From the NCBI GenBank assembly GCA_944342125.1, contig CALVMF010000009.1, positions 1 to 23,497 of the forward strand: a stretch of DNA of 23,497 bases. Direction: 5' to 3'. Position 1 is the stretch's first letter; each line of letters begins with the position of its first letter. The DNA is from an uncultured Bacilli bacterium (lineage in GTDB: Bacteria > Bacillota_I > Bacilli_A > RFN20 > CAG-826). Positions 22,803 through 23,497 of the stretch are shown here, in pieces. Position numbers and translations under genes: made by a program. The notes below the pieces were generated by a model, which had not been told where the DNA came from, ran no database searches, and saw only the letters and a program-made list of their open reading frames with translations.

Positions 22803-23497
22803 ATGTTTGAGAACGAATTTAAAGATATAGATGGGAATAAAGAATCTGCGGATTTAGAAAAAAACACTGCAGAAATCGATTTAAATCATGTAAATACGAC
22901 TTCTAAGAACAAGAAAGAAGTCGAAAACGCCTTAGAAGACATTGTTTTGGAAGATGTTCAAGAGGAAGAAGAAAATAAAAAGAAGAATAACGAGCCAAAA
23001 AGTAATAAATATAAATATCTTATTTATCTAGGTATTATTCTTTTAATTACGGGTTTAGTTTTATGGTATAACTTGACTCGAGAAACGGTTGGAGTTGATG
23101 GCAGTTCGCAACTTGTTTATGAAACAATACCTGATGTAGCCAAAAACACCAACATTGGATATTTTATATTATTTATTTTTACAATATTTTTTGGCTTTTT
23201 CTTATCTGCTTTAATCATATTTCTTTTTGCAAGATTATATACAAAACATTACAAAATGCATCAAGCTTTAGCTAATGCATTAATTGGGTCTTTTTATGGC
23301 TCTATTGTGCCTACGGCTGGTGGTAGTCAACTTGCACAAATTTATGTTTTCAAAAAACAAGGTTTACCAGTTTCAAATGCGGCTTCAATCTTTGTAATGA
23401 GTTTTATTGTTTATCAAGTTGCCTTAATTCTTTTTGGAATAATCGCTTTGTTAACTAATTTTATGAAAATTTTATCAATAAATTTGGTTCCAATAGC
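22803..23497 (+). CDS. LPG synthase/flippase-like membrane protein (partial, runs off the right edge)
   Basis: The frame stays open for 231 codons to the end of the window. Residues 1-70 are a highly charged cytoplasmic extension rich in Glu, Asp, Lys and Asn. Residues 71-88 are the first membrane helix, residues about 118-140 the second. GSFYGSIVPTAGGSQLAQIYVFKKQG and ASIFVMSFIVYQ match the core of the lysylphosphatidylglycerol synthase membrane region (MprF/AglD/YbhN, UPF0104), where the glycine- and Gln-rich loop is the most conserved part. Whether it is a true MprF or another lipid flippase cannot be told without the C-terminus. The start at 22803 follows an extended -10 with no ribosome binding site. 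Confidence 0.8.
   Translation, partial: MFENEFKDIDGNKESADLEKNTAEIDLNHVNTTSKNKKEVENALEDIVLEDVQEEEENKKKNNEPKSNKYKYLIYLGIILLITGLVLWYNLTRETVGVDGSSQLVYETIPDVAKNTNIGYFILFIFTIFFGFFLSALIIFLFARLYTKHYKMHQALANALIGSFYGSIVPTAGGSQLAQIYVFKKQGLPVSNAASIFVMSFIVYQVALILFGIIALLTNFMKILSINLVPI

Noticed and set aside
1..23497. CRISPR arrays, tRNA genes, prophage or toxin-antitoxin modules
   Set aside because: No spaced direct repeats, tRNA-like cloverleaf text or typical gene pairs were seen on either strand; apart from the intron end the content is core genome.

Overview
The window is AT-rich DNA (roughly 30% GC by eye) from a Bacillota-type bacterium, most likely a small-genome relative of Bacilli and Mollicutes such as an RF39-, Erysipelotrichales- or Acholeplasma-like lineage. 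The reasons are the Bacillus-like gene order (cmk-der-gpsA-hup; dnaD-nth next to a convergent recU, then gpsB and the RNase P RNA; pgsA-cinA-recA-rny-ymdB-miaB-ylbF/ymcA-miaA) and the strongly A/T-biased codons. TGA acts as a stop (for example der, nth, miaB, miaA) and Trp is TGG, so this is the standard bacterial code and not the Mycoplasma code. The lineage is inferred from gene content and order only.

Layout. Bases 1-75 are the 3' end of a group II intron (domains V and VI) whose body lies outside the window. Bases 76-494 hold no convincing gene. They do contain an RNA-like element with a closing stem and two hairpins whose loops are complementary (152-375), and then a second structured stretch (about 384-480) that might be intron-derived. 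Next come udk (minus strand) and a divergent degV-like gene. A tightly overlapping cluster follows: a small membrane protein, cmk, der, gpsA; then hup with a clear terminator. dnaD-nth converge on recU and a DEDDh exonuclease (minus strand). A palindromic promoter region separates the exonuclease from gpsB, which is followed by rnpB, pgsA, a stand-alone CinA C-terminal domain and recA.

From 11.7 to 19 kb there is a long run of plus-strand genes, mostly joined by overlaps: rny, ymdB, miaB, a YlbF/YmcA protein, miaA, tcdA and fhs. It links RNA decay (RNase Y and a probable partner), tRNA A37 modification (MiaA, MiaB, TcdA) and one-carbon metabolism. fhs overlaps by 6 bp with a convergent two-gene heterodimeric ABC exporter on the minus strand. 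Divergent from that, a flippase/LPG-synthase-like membrane protein runs off the right edge.

Most of the window is conserved core genome. The less ordinary signals are the intron end, the unassigned structured RNA region, three genes whose promoter -10 boxes sit 6-7 nt from the start codon (predicted leaderless mRNAs, two of them a divergent pair), a palindromic two-way -10 element, and a hairpin that would hide the rny ribosome binding site. I found no clear new multi-gene system.
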